DNA of 64,000 nt from the NCBI RefSeq assembly GCF_000373265.1, contig NZ_KB890761.1:669389-733388 (forward strand), in the 5' to 3' direction. Below, piece by piece: positions 15,947 to 24,947 of the stretch. Numbering within the stretch: the stretch's first letter is position 1; every line of letters starts with the position of its first letter. This DNA comes from Pontibacter roseus DSM 17521. Lineage in GTDB: Bacteria > Bacteroidota > Bacteroidia > Cytophagales > Hymenobacteraceae. Both the position numbers and the translations under genes were made by a program. The notes beneath the pieces were generated by a model that was not told the DNA's origin, searched no databases, and worked only from the letters and a program-made list of their open reading frames with translations.

Positions 15947-18745
15947 ATGAAATCATTTCTAACACTTCTCACCATCCTGGCCACTGCGGTTTGCGGCTTT
16001 GCCCAACAGGGCACCCTCTCAGGAACAGTAACAGACAAAACAAGTGGTGAGTCCATCATCGGAGCCGTTGTCTTCATCAAAGGCTCCTCCAAGGGTACCG
16101 CGACAGACGTGGACGGAAGGTATAGCCTCCCGCTTGACGCCGGCCTTTACCAAATCTCCATCACCTCGCTTTCTTACAAGCCAACGGAGCACACCAACAT
16201 CAAGATAGAGCCGGGGAAAACCACCACGCTTGATGTACAGATAGAGCAGAACAGCACCGAGATACAGACCGTGACCATCGTAGGCACCCGGCAGACCAAC
16301 ACAGACCTGGCGCTGATGGAGAGCATGCGGCAGAGCGAGGTGGTGGTGAGCGGCGCCTCGGGGGAGCAGATAGCCAAGTCGCTGGACCGGGACGCGGCCG
16401 AGACGGTGAAGCGTATACCGGGCGTCACCATCATGAACGACCGCTACATCGTCATCCGGGGCATGAACGAGCGCTACAACACGGTGATGCTCAACGACGT
16501 GCTGGCGCCCAGCACCGAGCCGGACGCCAAATCCTTCTCCTTCGACATCCTGCCCACCAGCGTGATAGACCGCATCATGATTTACAAGAACGGCTCGCCG
16601 GAACTGCCAGGCGAGTTCGGGGGCGGCGTCATCAAGGTATACACCAAGAATCTCGTGGATGAGAACCGCACCAGCTTCAGCCTCTCTTCCTCCTTCCGCT
16701 CCGGCACCACGCTGCGTGGATTCAAGACCTACACGGGCAGTGAGACGGATTTCCTAGGTTTTGACAACGGACAGCGCCAGTTGCCCTCCAACTTCCCGGA
16801 CTACATCAGCTCCGGCAACACCGAGGAGTTGGCTCGCCTCGGAAGCCAGTTGCCCAACACCTGGGCGCCACAGAACACCACGGCTATACCTGACCTGCGC
16901 GCCTCCTTAGACTTAGCCAGGCGGTTTGACATCGGCAACGTGCGCTTCGGCAACATCACGGCCATCTCTTACAGCAACACCCGCACCTTTCTGGACAACG
17001 CCCGCCGCACCCGCTACGAATCTTTTGAGCCCAGCCTGGGCCGAAGCACCGTAGGACTTGACTACCGCGATGACATCTCCACACAGAATGTGCGCCTGTC
17101 GGCCATACACAATTGGTCCGCCCGATTAAACAATTACAACAAGCTGGAGTTTCGGAACATGTTTGTGCAGTTGGGGCAGAGCGAAGTGCTGGAGCGGAGC
17201 GGCACCGAGAACTTCAACCAACTGGACCAGCGCAACACCTCGCTCCGCTACCTGAGCCGCACCATCTACCAAGGCAACCTGCAGGGCACGCACGACTCGC
17301 GCGACGAGAAGACGACCCTCACCTGGACGGGCGGCTATACCTACACTAACCGCGACGAACCCGACTTCCGGAGGGTGCGGACGCAGCGCCCGATGGGCAC
17401 GAATGAACCCTATGCCGTGGCCTTCAAGATGACGCCCAGCCTGGCAGACGCCGGTCGCTTCTACTCCGAGTTGAACGAGCGCACCTATACTGCCAACAGC
17501 CAATTGGAGCACCGCTTCAACCCGGCTGACTCCACCTCAGAGAACGCTCCTAAAGTAAGAGTCGGCTTCTATGCCGAGCGCAAGGACCGTGACTTCAACG
17601 CCCGTTTCTTCTCCTACCGTCCGGCCAACACGGAGCTGTTTGACCAGCAGATTCCTTTCCAGCCGCTGGACCAAGTATTCGCACCAGGCAACATCAACCC
17701 GCAGTCAGGGCTTGTAATCACTGAGGGCACCAACCCAAGCGATACCTATACCGCCTCCAACACCATGGTAGCCGGCTACATCGGCGGAGCCACGCCTCTG
17801 GGTGCTAAACTTTCCGTGGCAGGGGGCGCACGTGTGGAGTACAACCTGCAGGAACTGAGCACCCGCCGACTGGGTGGGGCTAGCATTGAGGTGAGCAATC
17901 CGATTTTGCGTGTGCTGCCCGCCGCCAACCTGACCTATATCTTGAACCCACGCTCGGTGGTGCGTGCCGGGGCTAGCATGAGCCTCAACCGCCCTGAATT
18001 CCGCGAACTGGCTCCGTTCACCTACTTTGACTTCAACAGTCTCTTTGAAATATCGGGCAACCCGGCCCTGAAGACGCCGACCATCTACAATGCCGACCTG
18101 CGCTATGAGTTTTACCCCAACCCGACGGAGGTGCTCTCGCTGGGTGTGTTCGGCAAGTATTTCCAGAACCCGATAGAGAATTACTTCGAGGTGACCAACA
18201 TCGGCAACGCCATCACCTTCGGCAACGCCGACAACGCCACCAGCTACGGCCTGGAGGCGGAAGTGCGGAAGTCCCTGCTCGACCTGTCCGGCTCACGCTT
18301 CATCCAGAACATGACGCTGGTGCTGAACGCCGCCCTTATCCGAAGCGACGTGAAGCTGGGGCAGGGAGCCATCGGCCAGAGCGGGAGCAGACCCATGATG
18401 GGGCAGTCGCCTTACGTGCTGAACGCCGGCCTGTACTACCAGGACGAGCCAAGCGGCCTGCAGGTGAACCTGCTCTACAACGTGGTGGGCAAGCGCATCT
18501 TTGTGGTGGGCTCCTACGCCAACCCGACCGTGTATGAGATGCCGCGCCACCTTGTGGACCTCTCGGTGACCAAGAGCTTCGGGCGCAACTTCGAAATCAA
18601 AGGCGGGATACAGGACCTGCTCAACCAGAGCGTGCACCTGATACAGGACTCGGACGGCGACGGCAAGATAGGCTCAGTGGACGAGACGGTGCAGAAGTTC
18701 AACCGGGGCACCTACAGCACCCTGGGCGTGAGCTACAAATTCTAA
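15947..18745 (+). CDS. TonB-dependent outer-membrane receptor, likely phosphate-regulated
   Basis: Outer-membrane active-transport barrel of 932 residues. Order: signal peptide (1-19, VCGFAQQ), carboxypeptidase-regulatory-like beta-sandwich (about 22-100, GTLSGTVTDKTSGESIIGA), TonB plug (about 120-230, including RIPGVTIMNDRYIVIRGMNE), then a 22-strand barrel to the C-terminal Phe in STLGVSYKF. It is not SusC-type: the plug lacks the SusC signature and the partner downstream is not a SusD. The gene is divergent from porin-pst and follows a promoter with PhoB-box-like repeats. The substrate is unknown; a phosphorus compound is the natural guess. Confidence 0.92.
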   Translation: MKSFLTLLTILATAVCGFAQQGTLSGTVTDKTSGESIIGAVVFIKGSSKGTATDVDGRYSLPLDAGLYQISITSLSYKPTEHTNIKIEPGKTTTLDVQIEQNSTEIQTVTIVGTRQTNTDLALMESMRQSEVVVSGASGEQIAKSLDRDAAETVKRIPGVTIMNDRYIVIRGMNERYNTVMLNDVLAPSTEPDAKSFSFDILPTSVIDRIMIYKNGSPELPGEFGGGVIKVYTKNLVDENRTSFSLSSSFRSGTTLRGFKTYTGSETDFLGFDNGQRQLPSNFPDYISSGNTEELARLGSQLPNTWAPQNTTAIPDLRASLDLARRFDIGNVRFGNITAISYSNTRTFLDNARRTRYESFEPSLGRSTVGLDYRDDISTQNVRLSAIHNWSARLNNYNKLEFRNMFVQLGQSEVLERSGTENFNQLDQRNTSLRYLSRTIYQGNLQGTHDSRDEKTTLTWTGGYTYTNRDEPDFRRVRTQRPMGTNEPYAVAFKMTPSLADAGRFYSELNERTYTANSQLEHRFNPADSTSENAPKVRVGFYAERKDRDFNARFFSYRPANTELFDQQIPFQPLDQVFAPGNINPQSGLVITEGTNPSDTYTASNTMVAGYIGGATPLGAKLSVAGGARVEYNLQELSTRRLGGASIEVSNPILRVLPAANLTYILNPRSVVRAGASMSLNRPEFRELAPFTYFDFNSLFEISGNPALKTPTIYNADLRYEFYPNPTEVLSLGVFGKYFQNPIENYFEVTNIGNAITFGNADNATSYGLEAEVRKSLLDLSGSRFIQNMTLVLNAALIRSDVKLGQGAIGQSGSRPMMGQSPYVLNAGLYYQDEPSGLQVNLLYNVVGKRIFVVGSYANPTVYEMPRHLVDLSVTKSFGRNFEIKGGIQDLLNQSVHLIQDSDGDGKIGSVDETVQKFNRGTYSTLGVSYKF

Positions 18746-18784
18746 TTAACTAAAAAAACTAACCAACACTTTTAAAAACAACTT

Positions 18785-20140
18785 ATGAAAAAGCTAGTAA
18801 ATCTGCTATTCGTAGCAATTGTGGCAGTTACCTTCTTTGCCTGCGACAAAGACGATGACAATGGAGGAGGGGGGCCTACAGGGGCCGTGTTTACCACCTC
18901 ACAGAAAAACGGCATGACTGCCCTCTCTGGGTCTACAGAGGAGAACTTTACCCTGAAGGCCAACCAGAAGTACCTGCTGGAGGGATTCGTACACGTGAAG
19001 CCGGGCGCTACGATCACCATTGAGCCAGGCACCATCATCATGGGCGACAAAGACTCCAAGGCGACGCTGATTATTGAGAGAGGCGCCAAAATCATGGCGG
19101 AGGGCACAGCCCAGAAGCCCATTGTGTTCACCTCGGCGCAGCCGGCCGGCAAGCGTGCCCCAGGCGATTGGGGAGGCGTGATTATACTGGGTGCGGCCCC
19201 TACCAACCTGGTGAGCGACAAAGCCAAGATTGAAGGCGGCGTGGATAGGGAGTACGGCGGCACGAATGCCAACGACAACTCCGGCGTGATGAAGTATGTG
19301 CGCATCGAGTTCCCAGGTATAGCCTTCCAGCCAGACAACGAAATCAACGGCCTGACGCTGGGTGGCGTAGGTTCCGGCACCACCATTGACTTCGTACAGG
19401 TTTCTTATTGCGGCGATGACTCCTTTGAGATGTTCGGTGGCAACGTGAACATGAAGCACCTGATTGCCTACAAGACTGTGGACGATATGTTCGACACAGA
19501 CAACGGCTACTCCGGTAAGCTGCAGTTCCTGCTGGGTATATCCGACCCGAACCTGGCGGATGCTTCCAAGTCCAATGGCTTTGAATCGGACGGCGATGCG
19601 CAGGGTTCTGACGCCACGCCAAAGACTTCGGCTATCTTCTCCAACGTAAGCCTGTTCGGCCCGAAAGCCAATGAGTCCACTACGCACAGCGCCAACTACG
19701 GCCGCGGTTTGCACATCCGCCGCAACAGCAACATACAGCTGCACAACTCCCTGGTGGCCGGCTGGCCGGTAGGGCTGCTGTTGGATGGCGCCAAGTCACA
19801 GGCGAATGCGACGGCAGGCTCACTGGCTATCAAGAACACAGTGATTTCTGGTGCTAACACGACCTTGTCTGTGGAGAGCGGCAGCACGTTTGACGTGGCA
19901 GGCTGGTACAACGCAGCTGCTAAAGGCAACAGCGTGGTAGCCGACAACGCTTCGCTAAACATCAGCGGGGGCTTCAGCCAGACCTCACGCCCGGCCTTGA
20001 CAGGCAATGGCCTACAGAGCGGTGCCAGCTTCGAAGGGATGGACAGCTTCTTCGACAAAGTGGCCTTCAGAGGAGCTTTCGGTGCAGAAGACTGGACTGC
20101 CGGCTGGGCTAACTTCGACCCAATGAACACGGCTTACTAG
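18785..20140 (+). CDS. Right-handed beta-helix lipoprotein paired with the TonB receptor
   Basis: Lipoprotein of 451 residues: signal peptide with lipobox TFFACDKDDD, an acidic and Gly-rich linker, then a repeating parallel beta-helix with stacked turns such as VKPGATITIEPGTIIMG, KATLIIERGAKIMAEG and IQLHNSLVAGW. It also has the conserved GGVDREYGGTN / YVRIEFPGI stretch of a family sometimes mislabelled 'multidrug transporter'. The gene starts 39 bp after the receptor stop and ends at a strong terminator, so the two form an operon. A surface-exposed partner that binds or strips the receptor's substrate is an inference from this pairing. Confidence 0.85.
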   Translation: MKKLVNLLFVAIVAVTFFACDKDDDNGGGGPTGAVFTTSQKNGMTALSGSTEENFTLKANQKYLLEGFVHVKPGATITIEPGTIIMGDKDSKATLIIERGAKIMAEGTAQKPIVFTSAQPAGKRAPGDWGGVIILGAAPTNLVSDKAKIEGGVDREYGGTNANDNSGVMKYVRIEFPGIAFQPDNEINGLTLGGVGSGTTIDFVQVSYCGDDSFEMFGGNVNMKHLIAYKTVDDMFDTDNGYSGKLQFLLGISDPNLADASKSNGFESDGDAQGSDATPKTSAIFSNVSLFGPKANESTTHSANYGRGLHIRRNSNIQLHNSLVAGWPVGLLLDGAKSQANATAGSLAIKNTVISGANTTLSVESGSTFDVAGWYNAAAKGNSVVADNASLNISGGFSQTSRPALTGNGLQSGASFEGMDSFFDKVAFRGAFGAEDWTAGWANFDPMNTAY

Positions 20141-20227
20141 AGGCCATAGGATATGGATTGCGCAAGTATGGGTGAGAACTGCTGTTGCAATCGCTAGTGG
20201 GGCGGCTTAGTCTCCCGCCCTGCGCCA

Positions 20228-20257
20228 AGACCCGTCCCGAGAGGACGGGTCTTTTTT
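20228..20257 (+). terminator. Terminator after the receptor-lipoprotein operon
   Basis: A 10-bp perfect stem (AGACCCGTCC / GGACGGGTCT) with a 5-base loop, followed by six T residues. Confidence 0.92.
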
Positions 20258-20308
20258 GTACTATACCTTAAACGCTATACCTGGGCGGTCATACCTGGCT
20301 GCTATACC

Positions 20309-20494
20309 TTAAAAGTCGGTTGCAGTGCCGCCACCTCCCAGGTACTGGAACAGGAAGTAAGCCAGGATGGCCAGCAGGATGATGCCGAGACAGCCTATAC
20401 CGCCGCAGCCCCCACGACCACGGCCCCTGCCATCGCCGCCTCTGCTGCCGAACAACTTACTTAGCATCCAGAATTTGAATAAACCTCGTAGCAT
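20309..20494 (-). CDS. Small Gly/Arg-rich protein with one membrane helix
   Basis: 61 residues; no function recognised. An aromatic start (MLRGLFKFWMLSKLFG) leads into a Gly/Arg stretch with GRGRGRGGCGGIGC, then a hydrophobic helix (LGIILLAILAYFLFQYL) and a short Gly-rich tail. The GG-C-GG-x-G-C part beside a single helix resembles small membrane proteins seen in related genomes. ATG at 20494 is the only good start. The surrounding DNA has an unusual density of the octamer (20261-20309, 20486-20510, about 20601 and 20641). Confidence 0.5.
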   Translation of the reverse strand: MLRGLFKFWMLSKLFGSRGGDGRGRGRGGCGGIGCLGIILLAILAYFLFQYLGGGGTATDF

Positions 20495-20669
20495 CGTCTA
20501 TACCTTAGTCTGTGGAAAATTGTAAGACCTGCATCGCCACAACAGAGGCAAAACAGGTCTTAGCAGTACGGCAGTACAATTCAGGTAGTTTTGATGCGGA
20601 AGGTATAGACAATCACACCAACCAGTCTGGGATGGCAGTCAGGTATAGAGAACGGGGTTCAGATAGGGC

Positions 20670-21671
20670 TTAGCTGATGGGCACTTTGCGCAGGACCGCC
20701 TCGATGAAGTCTTTGGTCCGGATGCCGTCGGCCTCCGCTTCGTAGTTAAGGATGATGCGGTGGTTCATCACATCGTGCGCCACTTCCTTGATGTCCTCGG
20801 GCAGTACGTAGTCGCGGTCATCAAAGTAAGCCACGGCCTTGGCGGCGCGGTTCAGGGCGATGCTGGCGCGCGGCGAAACCCCGAACTGGATGTACTCGGC
20901 AAACTCATTGAGGTCGTACTCGGCGGGGCGGCGGGTGGCGAACACCAACTCGATGATGTACTTCTCCAGCGTCTCCGATATCTGCACCTGGTTTATCTCG
21001 CTGCGGATGGCGAAGATGTCCTCTTTGGAAAGCACCTTGGCCACGTTGTCGTTGAAGGCCATGTTGGCCATGCGGCGCATAATCTCCAGTTCATCTGACT
21101 TCTTAGGGTAGTCGATGTATACTTTCATCATGAAGCGGTCCACCTGGGCTTCGGGTAGGGGGTAGGTACCTTCGTGCTCCACCGGGTTCTGAGTGGCGAG
21201 CACCAGGAAGGGAAGGTCCAGTTTAAAGGTAGTCTCACCAATCGTCACCTGTTTCTCCTGCATCGACTCCAGCAGGGCCGACTGCACCTTGGCAGGCGAG
21301 CGGTTCACTTCGTCGGCCAGTATCAGGTTGGCAAAGATAGGGCCCTTTTTCACCTCAAAGCGGGAGGCGTTCTGGTTATAAATCATGGTGCCGATGAGGT
21401 CGGCGGGGAGCAGGTCGGGAGTGAACTGGATGCGCTGGAAGTCCAGGCGCAGGGCGCGTGCCAGCGAGTTGATGGTAAGCGTCTTGGCCAGGCCGGGCAC
21501 GCCCTCCAGCAGGATGTGACCGCCCGTGAACAGCCCGATGAGCAGGCGGTTCACCATATAGGATTGCCCCACCACAACCTTCCCCACTTCCTGAAACACC
21601 TGCTTTATCTTCTGCTGATGGTCTTTCACCCTATCCGGATACACTAATTCTTCTGCTGGCATACGATACAA
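20670..21671 (-). CDS. MoxR-family AAA+ ATPase
   Basis: AAA+ chaperone-like ATPase (333 residues), the type that works with von Willebrand-domain proteins to activate metalloenzymes or membrane complexes. Visible motifs: Walker A GVPGLAKT (a MoxR variant lacking the usual second Gly), Walker B LILADEVNRSP, sensor 1 VLATQNPVEHEGTYPLPEAQ, and the arginine-finger region DRFMMKVYIDYP. The C-terminal lid has FGVSPRASIALNRAAKA. The usual DUF58 and VWA partner genes are not beside it here. Confidence 0.94.
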   Translation of the reverse strand: MYRMPAEELVYPDRVKDHQQKIKQVFQEVGKVVVGQSYMVNRLLIGLFTGGHILLEGVPGLAKTLTINSLARALRLDFQRIQFTPDLLPADLIGTMIYNQNASRFEVKKGPIFANLILADEVNRSPAKVQSALLESMQEKQVTIGETTFKLDLPFLVLATQNPVEHEGTYPLPEAQVDRFMMKVYIDYPKKSDELEIMRRMANMAFNDNVAKVLSKEDIFAIRSEINQVQISETLEKYIIELVFATRRPAEYDLNEFAEYIQFGVSPRASIALNRAAKAVAYFDDRDYVLPEDIKEVAHDVMNHRIILNYEAEADGIRTKDFIEAVLRKVPIS

Positions 21672-21776
21672 ATGCGTTAAGAGCGCCTAAATATAGCGAT
21701 TGAAAGGGTTGGGAGCAATTAATTGCACAGTTGTCTGCAGCAGGAGAGGAGGCAAGGGAGGGGTAAAAACCAAAAA

Positions 21777-21797
21777 AGCGCCTTCAGGCGCTCTTTC
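21777..21797 (-). terminator. Terminator overlapping the stop of the 176-aa membrane protein gene
   Basis: The stem AGCGCC-TTCA-GGCGCT is followed on the minus strand by a T-run; the TGA stop of the upstream gene (21784-21786) falls inside the hairpin. Confidence 0.75.
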
Positions 21798-22257
21798 TAT
21801 GGGATGTCTCAAAAGCCGGGGCTGGGGTATTGACGACTTCCTGTCGCCGGAGCACCTCCATGCGGTCGCGCTTGGCTTGCCGTACCAGTTCCACCATGCT
21901 GCTCAGTCGGTTCTCCTCCACCTCCTCAATAGGAAGTACCATGACTGTGTAAGGTGACATGATGTGGATGCGGTGCTGGCGCGTCATGAGGTAGAGCATC
22001 AGGAAGAAGCCGCTCAGGAGCGCGAAGGAGTCGTTAAAGTAGACGAACAGCGCCGTGGCGAGGCTGGCTGCCAGGTAAAGCGGTTTGCCAGTGGCCTTTA
22101 TCTGCCACGACTCGATGTCCTCGAGCATGATAGACTTGCAGCTGCGCACAAACCAGTTATTCTCCCGCTGTATCACACGGTGCGTCGTTAAGGTAAGCTT
22201 CTTATCCACTGTCTGGATAAGGTACCTCTCCCCATCAAGTAGTTTTGTTACTGCCAT
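21784..22257 (-). CDS. Uncharacterised membrane protein with a PH-like N-terminus
   Basis: No family recognised with certainty. From ATG at 22257 the protein has 157 residues. A beta-rich start (TKLLDGERYLIQTVDKKLTLTTHRVIQ) with IMLEDIESWQIK reads like a bacterial PH-like sensor domain. Two close membrane helices (about 65-100) follow, then a soluble part with IMSPYTVMVLPIEEVEE and a basic C-terminal coil. The frame opens further upstream from a GTG at 22314, but that part lacks family character. A -7-like element reads TATCTTTG on the minus strand (22382-22389). Confidence 0.65.
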   Translation of the reverse strand: MAVTKLLDGERYLIQTVDKKLTLTTHRVIQRENNWFVRSCKSIMLEDIESWQIKATGKPLYLAASLATALFVYFNDSFALLSGFFLMLYLMTRQHRIHIMSPYTVMVLPIEEVEENRLSSMVELVRQAKRDRMEVLRRQEVVNTPAPAFETSHRKSA

Positions 22258-22556
22258 ACCGGATGGAGTATTAAGTTTGTTTAGTTTCGTGTGTAGGCGT
22301 AGCGAGTGTATCACAGCTTTATATGGTGTTTTCTATGTCCAAGATTCCAGGAACCACCAAATGGTTGCATGTATAGCGGGACAAAGATAAAAAATAATAA
22401 TTCTTCTGCGAAAGCAACAAAACCCAGTCTTTGTAAAGTCATACTTTGCGACTTGGTGTACTATAGTACGGCTAACTCATTGGCTTAGATAACAAAAATT
22501 CTGCCTGTTTTGCTTTTATGTATAATATTTTAAGAATAAAATACTTATATATAGAA

Positions 22557-22587
22557 AAAGCCACCTGCTATAGCATAGGGTGGCTTT
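22557..22587 (-). terminator. Terminator after the acidic 128-aa protein gene
   Basis: AAAGCCACC pairs with GGTGGCTTT around an inner palindrome TGCTATAGCA. It lies 26 bp past the stop of the minus-strand gene. The rest of the 355-bp gap up to 22612 is AT-rich; only a weak -7 element at 22382-22389 is seen there. Confidence 0.75.
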
Positions 22588-22612
22588 GTTCATAAAGTAT
22601 GTTAAGCAAAGT

Positions 22613-22999
22613 TTATGCCGTCAGATAGAATTCGCCTTCGTGCCCGTGGGCGCGCTGGTTCTTGAAACGACCGATGTCCGATTGCATGTTCTCGTAAATC
22701 TCCAATATCTCCTCGGAATCCTGGGTGAGCGGCTTGATGTGCTCGCTCAGCAGCTTGGCCGCCAACGGGTAAAACTTGGAATCGTCTGTGTTCTTGGCGT
22801 TCACCTTGAAGCTTGTCACGTGCGTCTCCAGTTTCTTGAGGGCCGGGAACTCCCCTTTGAATTCTTGGATGGTGTCGCGGAGCTTCTCTCGTATCATCAG
22901 GTATAGGTCCTCCTCGAAAGTCATTCCGAAGTCATCCTCCTCTTCTTCATCATCGAAGTTAAAATTCAAGTCTTCGTCGTAGTCGAAATCGTCTCTCAT
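22613..22999 (-). CDS. Uncharacterised acidic protein
   Basis: Not recognised. From ATG at 22999 the product is 128 residues, starting with an extremely acidic stretch (DDFDYDEDLNFNFDDEEEEDDFG) and continuing as predicted helices (YLMIREKLRDTIQEF, ALKKLETHVTSF, AAKLLSEHIKPL), ending ENMQSDIGRFKNQRAHGHEGEFYL. A cytoplasmic all-helical protein is likely. The frame extends upstream to 23224, but those 75 residues are Cys-rich and look like non-coding DNA. It has its own terminator and seems to be transcribed alone. Confidence 0.7.
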   Translation of the reverse strand: MRDDFDYDEDLNFNFDDEEEEDDFGMTFEEDLYLMIREKLRDTIQEFKGEFPALKKLETHVTSFKVNAKNTDDSKFYPLAAKLLSEHIKPLTQDSEEILEIYENMQSDIGRFKNQRAHGHEGEFYLTA

Positions 23000-23319
23000 G
23001 GCTGGTAATAAGGTTAAGTAAATATATTGTACGCACTGCTTCTCACCCGGTGCTGCATAAGGTATACTGTTTTGAGCCGTAACAGATTCAGAAAAACAGC
23101 ACTTTGTACACGCCCAGATAGTTATGAAACTGCATAAATAACGCTTAGAAAGCTTATTTGCAATGTCTGTGCAGGCTGTTGGCTCTAATTTTTTTTGAGG
23201 AGGAAAACGGCTATCTCCGGTCATCCGCTAGCAGGCTGACCGTAAAGGCTATACCTATCTAAAACGAAGAGCCCCTGCTCAACCGGTTGGGCAGGGGCTT
23301 TTAATAGGTTCGGGTATGC
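23000..23319. other. 320-bp gap without a gene
   Basis: Holds the upstream region of the acidic protein gene, one octamer (CTATACCT near 23250) and the terminator at 23270-23303. Nothing else is seen. Confidence 0.5.
23270..23303 (-). terminator. Terminator after the 370-aa hypothetical gene
   Basis: AGCCCCTGC pairs with GCAGGGGCT around a CAACCGGTTG-containing loop that is itself self-complementary. It sits 17 bp after the minus-strand stop. Confidence 0.85.
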
Positions 23320-24432
23320 TTAGGCGAATTTACGCTCTATCAGGCGGATGAGCTTGCTCACGTTGTCCTGTTTTTTGCTCCAGTCATACCGGGGGGCCAG
23401 CTCGTGCATGATGTACCGCTTGGCCTCTTCGGGGTTGTTGTACTCGTCCAGCTTCTGGATGGCATGGTAGTAAGTCATGTTGTCGCCCTCGAACAGCTCG
23501 TTGATGAAGCTGAAACGCTGGTTGATGGAAATGGAATTCTTCAGCGATTCAATTTTGCGGTTGCCCAACGAATCGGCAATGGAGGCGGAGGCCGGTTTGG
23601 TGAAGCGCTCATTCATGGTGGGGCGTTCCGCAGCCCGGAAGCGCTCGTTCAGGCTCCCGTCAGGAGCGGCGGCCGGCCTAGGGGTTGTCGCCACTGGAGC
23701 CGAGGCTTCACGCTGTGCCATGTGTATGGGAGCCACCACGTCTTTCTCCTCTTCGGGGGCGGCAGGCGTTGGTTTGGCCGCGGCGTAGGCAGCTGGTTGT
23801 GGGGCAGGCGTATACTGCCATATTTCCTGCTCGCTGATGGGCAGTATGCTGTTGAAGGTAGCCACCAGTCCGGAGAGTGGAGCGGCAAGTTGCTGGTTTG
23901 CGTTCAGGTATAGCCGGAAGCGGCTCAGGATGTAGTCGCGGTCGCGGTTGGACGGAGAAAGCGTGCCCACAAAGCCGGCGAACAACTGCTTGTCCAGGTC
24001 GATGTACTTGAGGTTCTCCTGCAGCTTGGGTACTGTGATTTCCTCCTGTATGCGCAGAAACTTCTCCTCAAAGGTAGCCACAGGGTCCAGCTTCAGCAGG
24101 AAGGTGTCGTAGATGGCCTTCTGCAGCAGGGGCTCAAAGGCGTTGCGCTTGATGAGGATTTTGCGTGAGAGGATGTTCATGAAGTGCAGCAGCGCCTCTT
24201 TCACCTCTTCGTGTTCATAATCGAAGTAGGGACTGCGGAGGTTGGCCATCTCGTGGTGCCACTTGAGCAGCAGCTCCTTTATCACGAACAGGTTGACCTG
24301 CTTGACCGGCGTAAAGCCTATCAGCTGCGGGCCGTTGATGGTGTCATGGTTGGCAAAGTGGCGGTCACAAAGCAGATTTGCCAGCTCTTTGCTGTAACGT
24401 TCCAGGCGTAATTGATTATATTTGTCTTCCAT
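23320..24432 (-). CDS. Uncharacterised Bacteroidota protein with Pro/Ala-rich linker
   Basis: No function recognised. From ATG at 24432 (MEDKYNQLRL) the protein has 370 residues. The N-terminal half (about 1-190) is helical with FHKWHHEMANLRSP-like acidic/aromatic stretches. A low-complexity linker rich in Pro and Ala follows (about 205-270), and a C-terminal domain has RFSFINELFEGDN, YYHAIQKLDEYN and APRYDW. I recall similar C-terminal sequences in other Bacteroidota hypotheticals without an assigned role. The start faces the divergent ferredoxin gene with about 34 bp between, so the two may share control. Confidence 0.75.
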   Translation of the reverse strand: MEDKYNQLRLERYSKELANLLCDRHFANHDTINGPQLIGFTPVKQVNLFVIKELLLKWHHEMANLRSPYFDYEHEEVKEALLHFMNILSRKILIKRNAFEPLLQKAIYDTFLLKLDPVATFEEKFLRIQEEITVPKLQENLKYIDLDKQLFAGFVGTLSPSNRDRDYILSRFRLYLNANQQLAAPLSGLVATFNSILPISEQEIWQYTPAPQPAAYAAAKPTPAAPEEEKDVVAPIHMAQREASAPVATTPRPAAAPDGSLNERFRAAERPTMNERFTKPASASIADSLGNRKIESLKNSISINQRFSFINELFEGDNMTYYHAIQKLDEYNNPEEAKRYIMHELAPRYDWSKKQDNVSKLIRLIERKFA

Positions 24433-24466
24433 TGGTGTCGCTTTCTCTCGTAAAGTTATAAATAAT

Positions 24467-24787
24467 ATGCCAAAGATAACGGTGCAAAACCTGCACAATC
24501 GTCAGGTGGAGGTGGCGCCGGGGCAGACGCTGCTCAAGGCGCTGCAGGCCGATGGCATAGACTGGATGCATGCCTGCGGAGGCAAGGGCCGCTGTACCAC
24601 CTGCAGCATCATTGTGCAGGGAGGGCTGGAGCATTTTGGAGCTCTGACGGCTCCCGAAGAGCGCTACCGCGCCAACGGCCGCCTCAAGAGTAACGAAAGA
24701 CTGACCTGCCAGTGTACATTGGAAACTGGAGATGCCGTAGGAAAGGTGCCCCGACAGACCATGCTGCCGCACATGAAGTACAGTTAG
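24467..24787 (+). CDS. [2Fe-2S] ferredoxin-like protein
   Basis: Second plant/adrenodoxin-type [2Fe-2S] protein in the window, 106 residues from ATG at 24467. Cluster ligands are Cys37, Cys43 and Cys46 (ACGGKGRCTTC) and Cys81 (LTCQC), with an extra Cys at 83. It lacks the acidic helix of the ISC ferredoxin at 2119-2448, and the GALTAPEERYRAN segment is typical of oxygenase- or metabolism-linked ferredoxins. An upstream ATG at 24422 would lie inside the divergent gene and is rejected. No partner oxidoreductase is adjacent. Confidence 0.88.
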   Translation: MPKITVQNLHNRQVEVAPGQTLLKALQADGIDWMHACGGKGRCTTCSIIVQGGLEHFGALTAPEERYRANGRLKSNERLTCQCTLETGDAVGKVPRQTMLPHMKYS

Positions 24788-24947
24788 TGAGTTTGAGAGT
24801 TTAGGAGTTATAAAGTTGAGAAGATATAGGAGAGAGGTTGGGGGCAAGTCGTGACATGTCCGAATCGCGCATCCAGCAGTCAGCTATTTAACCATTCGAC
24901 AATACAACCAATCAACAATTTAGCAATACAGCTATTTAAGAGAGTAG
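24788..24947. repeat. Degenerate short-repeat spacer before tdk
   Basis: Low-complexity DNA. One part is GAG/TTT-rich (GTTTGAGAGTTTAGGAGTTA); the other is built from imperfect 9-11-bp units of the form CAAyCAATyAACAATT, bounded by two copies of CAGCTATTTAA (near 24881 and 24929). Such 'CAATTAAACAATT' runs are common between Bacteroidota genes. Confidence 0.5.

Noticed and set aside
18899..19744. 281-codon open frame on the minus strand
   Set aside because: Antisense to the beta-helix lipoprotein gene; no signal or motif.
15947..20140. Reading the TonB receptor and lipoprotein as a SusC/SusD pair
   Set aside because: The receptor lacks the SusC plug signature and the lipoprotein is a beta-helix, not a helical SusD.
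22204..22225. TTATCCACT...GGATAAGG as a further DnaA-box pair
   Set aside because: Lies inside a coding region, the second copy is imperfect, and spacing differs from the pair at 46170.
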